From assembly GCA_023663635.1 (NCBI GenBank), contig JAMPHD010000004.1, positions 62,001 to 126,000 of the forward strand: a DNA stretch of 64,000 bases. The letters are read 5' to 3'. The notes under the pieces were generated by a model. That model was not told the origin of the DNA. It saw only the letters and a program-made list of their open reading frames with translations, and did no database searches. A program made the position numbers and the translations under genes. Numbering within the stretch: the stretch's first letter is position 1; every line of letters starts with the position of its first letter. This document shows positions 63,124 to 64,000 of the stretch, piece after piece. Source of the stretch: Acetatifactor muris (lineage in GTDB: Bacteria > Bacillota > Clostridia > Lachnospirales > Lachnospiraceae).

Positions 63124-63183
63124 ATGCAAGCCCCCCGTTTCCGCAGCATCTGTGCCATCGCCCGGCAATCCCTGCTCCGACTG

Positions 63184-63276
63184 TATTATCCAAGTTCTAT
63201 AATAGAATCAAGGGCAGATTCTATTATCCAGGTTCTATAATAGAATCAAGGGCAGATTCTATTATCCAAGTTCTAT
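63184..63276. repeat. Tandem 38-bp repeats upstream of the hemerythrin gene
   Basis: Two full units (63194-63231 and 63232-63269) and partial flanking copies. Each holds the palindrome TTCTATAATAGAA, and neighbours form GATTCTATTAT-N9-ATAATAGAATC, a perfect 11-bp inverted repeat. Located 60-150 bp upstream of the hemerythrin start. Could be a multi-operator promoter or a slippage-prone repeat; TTGATT-N17-TAATAG type promoter matches occur inside. Confidence 0.75.
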
Positions 63277-63338
63277 TATAAAATTATTCCGAAGTTTTGT
63301 CCATGCAAAATCATCAATCAAAATCCTCATGAAAATCC

Positions 63339-63998
63339 TCAATAGTGATACCTCCGCCGCATGAGCATCAGAAAGACCACCGAAACCGCGCAGGCCATCA
63401 CCTCCGCCACCACGATGGACACCCAGATCCCGTCAAGCTGCCACCACAGCGGCAATATCATCACCGCCGCGATCTGAAAGACCAGCGTGCGCAGGAAAGC
63501 GATCAGCGCGGAGATCAGGCCGTTGCTCAGCGCCGTGAAAAAGGAGGAGGCAAAGATACAGACCCCCGCGAACAAAAATGAGAACGAGAAGATCCGAAAG
63601 CCCCGCTCCGTCATTGCCAGAAGTCCCGGATCATATCCCACAAAGATTCGGGAGAGCGGCGCTCCCAGTCCCTCCGCCAGGGCCAACATGCCGAGCGATG
63701 ATATCCCGATGATCACCAGACTCTTGCGCAAAAGACTCTTTAACTCCCCGTGATTGCCCGCGCCGTAGTGATAGCCGATCACCGGCGCGGTGCCGATGGC
63801 ATATCCGATAAAGATCGCCAAAAAGATCATATTCACATACATCAGCACCCCATAGGCCGCCACGCCGTCCTCCCCCGCATAGCGGATCAACTGTATATTG
63901 TAGAGCATTCCCACCAACGACATGGACACATTGCTCATCAGCTCCGAGGAACCGTTGGTGCAGGTCTTAAGCAGCGCGCCGCCGTCCCATTTCGTCCT
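63339..63998 (-). CDS. MATE-family efflux transporter (5' end beyond the window)
   Basis: 220 residues of the C-terminal half, open to the right window edge (first residues RTKWDGGALLKTCTNGSSEL). Hydrophobic segments such as VNMIFLAIFIGYAIGTAPVIGYHYGAG, SLVIIGISSLGMLALAEGL, IFSFSFLFAGVCIFASSFFTAL and LRTLVFQIAAVMILPLWW fit DinF/NorM-like MATE exporters, which use sodium or proton gradients. It ends IVVAEVMACAVSVVFLMLMRRRYHY. Bases 63277-63338 to the repeat show nothing else. Confidence 0.9.
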   Translation of the reverse strand, partial: RTKWDGGALLKTCTNGSSELMSNVSMSLVGMLYNIQLIRYAGEDGVAAYGVLMYVNMIFLAIFIGYAIGTAPVIGYHYGAGNHGELKSLLRKSLVIIGISSLGMLALAEGLGAPLSRIFVGYDPGLLAMTERGFRIFSFSFLFAGVCIFASSFFTALSNGLISALIAFLRTLVFQIAAVMILPLWWQLDGIWVSIVVAEVMACAVSVVFLMLMRRRYHY

Positions 63999-64000
63999 GC

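Noticed and set aside
63184..63276. CRISPR array
   Set aside because: The repeats are direct, 38 bp, with no unique spacers between them and no cas genes nearby.

Overview
The window looks like chromosomal DNA of an anaerobic, spore-forming clostridium, most likely a Lachnospiraceae member. This is inferred from gene content: spoVAD/spoVAE, GerMN, a YtrA-type GntR gene in front of clpC, an oxygen-sensitive NrdD reductase, DegV, two-domain SH3 proteins and sigma-A promoters of the TTGACA-17-TATAAT type. Coding DNA is fairly G+C rich and promoters are A+T rich. Most genes lie on the minus strand. No tRNA, rRNA, CRISPR array, prophage or intact insertion sequence was seen.

Layout. 0-5 kb: radA (cut by the window edge), a small unknown gene, clpC and its GntR regulator, whose promoter carries a large palindrome. 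5-12 kb: an HD-GYP protein, an SH3 membrane protein with a QRPAG-rich tail, a zinc-ribbon protein and purE-purM-purN-purD. 12-16 kb: a 227-bp near-palindromic repeat, an M29 aminopeptidase, small membrane proteins, pyrE, and remnants of an Rpn-type nuclease gene and an RHS gene. 16-33 kb: a long minus-strand locus, read from the top: amino-acid ABC transporter, cytidylate-kinase-like protein, circularly permuted ATP-grasp ligase, alpha-E protein, transglutaminase, two M14/AstE-like proteins (one without its metal site), then LysR regulator, cystathionine gamma-synthase/lyase, MalY-type C-S lyase, a LanC-like cyclase, cysteine synthase, a nifS-nifU deletion fusion and mnmA. 33-41 kb: a frameshifted FUSC/HAD gene, pyrF, nrdD, a TPR lipoprotein, mscL and holA. 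41-49 kb: a membrane glycosyltransferase-like gene broken at a seven-G tract, then a competence/signalling cluster (comEA, response regulator, histidine kinase, GerMN lipoprotein, comEC). 49-58 kb: a DMT-type protein, a solute-binding protein, argC-GNAT-argJ-argB-argD and divergent argG, with likely ArgR sites between argC and argG. 58-64 kb: DUF1294 protein, DegV, spoVAE and spoVAD separated by ridA, a small gene and a second copy of the long inverted repeat, a hemerythrin-like protein with tandem repeats upstream, and the C-terminal part of a MATE transporter.

The part most worth attention is 17-33 kb. It combines a known predicted peptide-ligase module (ATP-grasp + alpha-E + transglutaminase) with thioether/cysteine enzymes and a stand-alone LanC-like protein. 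Two promoters inside it, one before the LysR gene and one before the LanC-like gene, share the same 21-bp site GTTATA-N9-TATAAC, the same 20-bp gap and the same 16-bp promoter segment. The site is centred near -65, where LysR-type activators bind. This suggests one regulon for making, remodelling or breaking down a sulfur-containing amino-acid or peptide metabolite. That function is inference; the architecture is visible.
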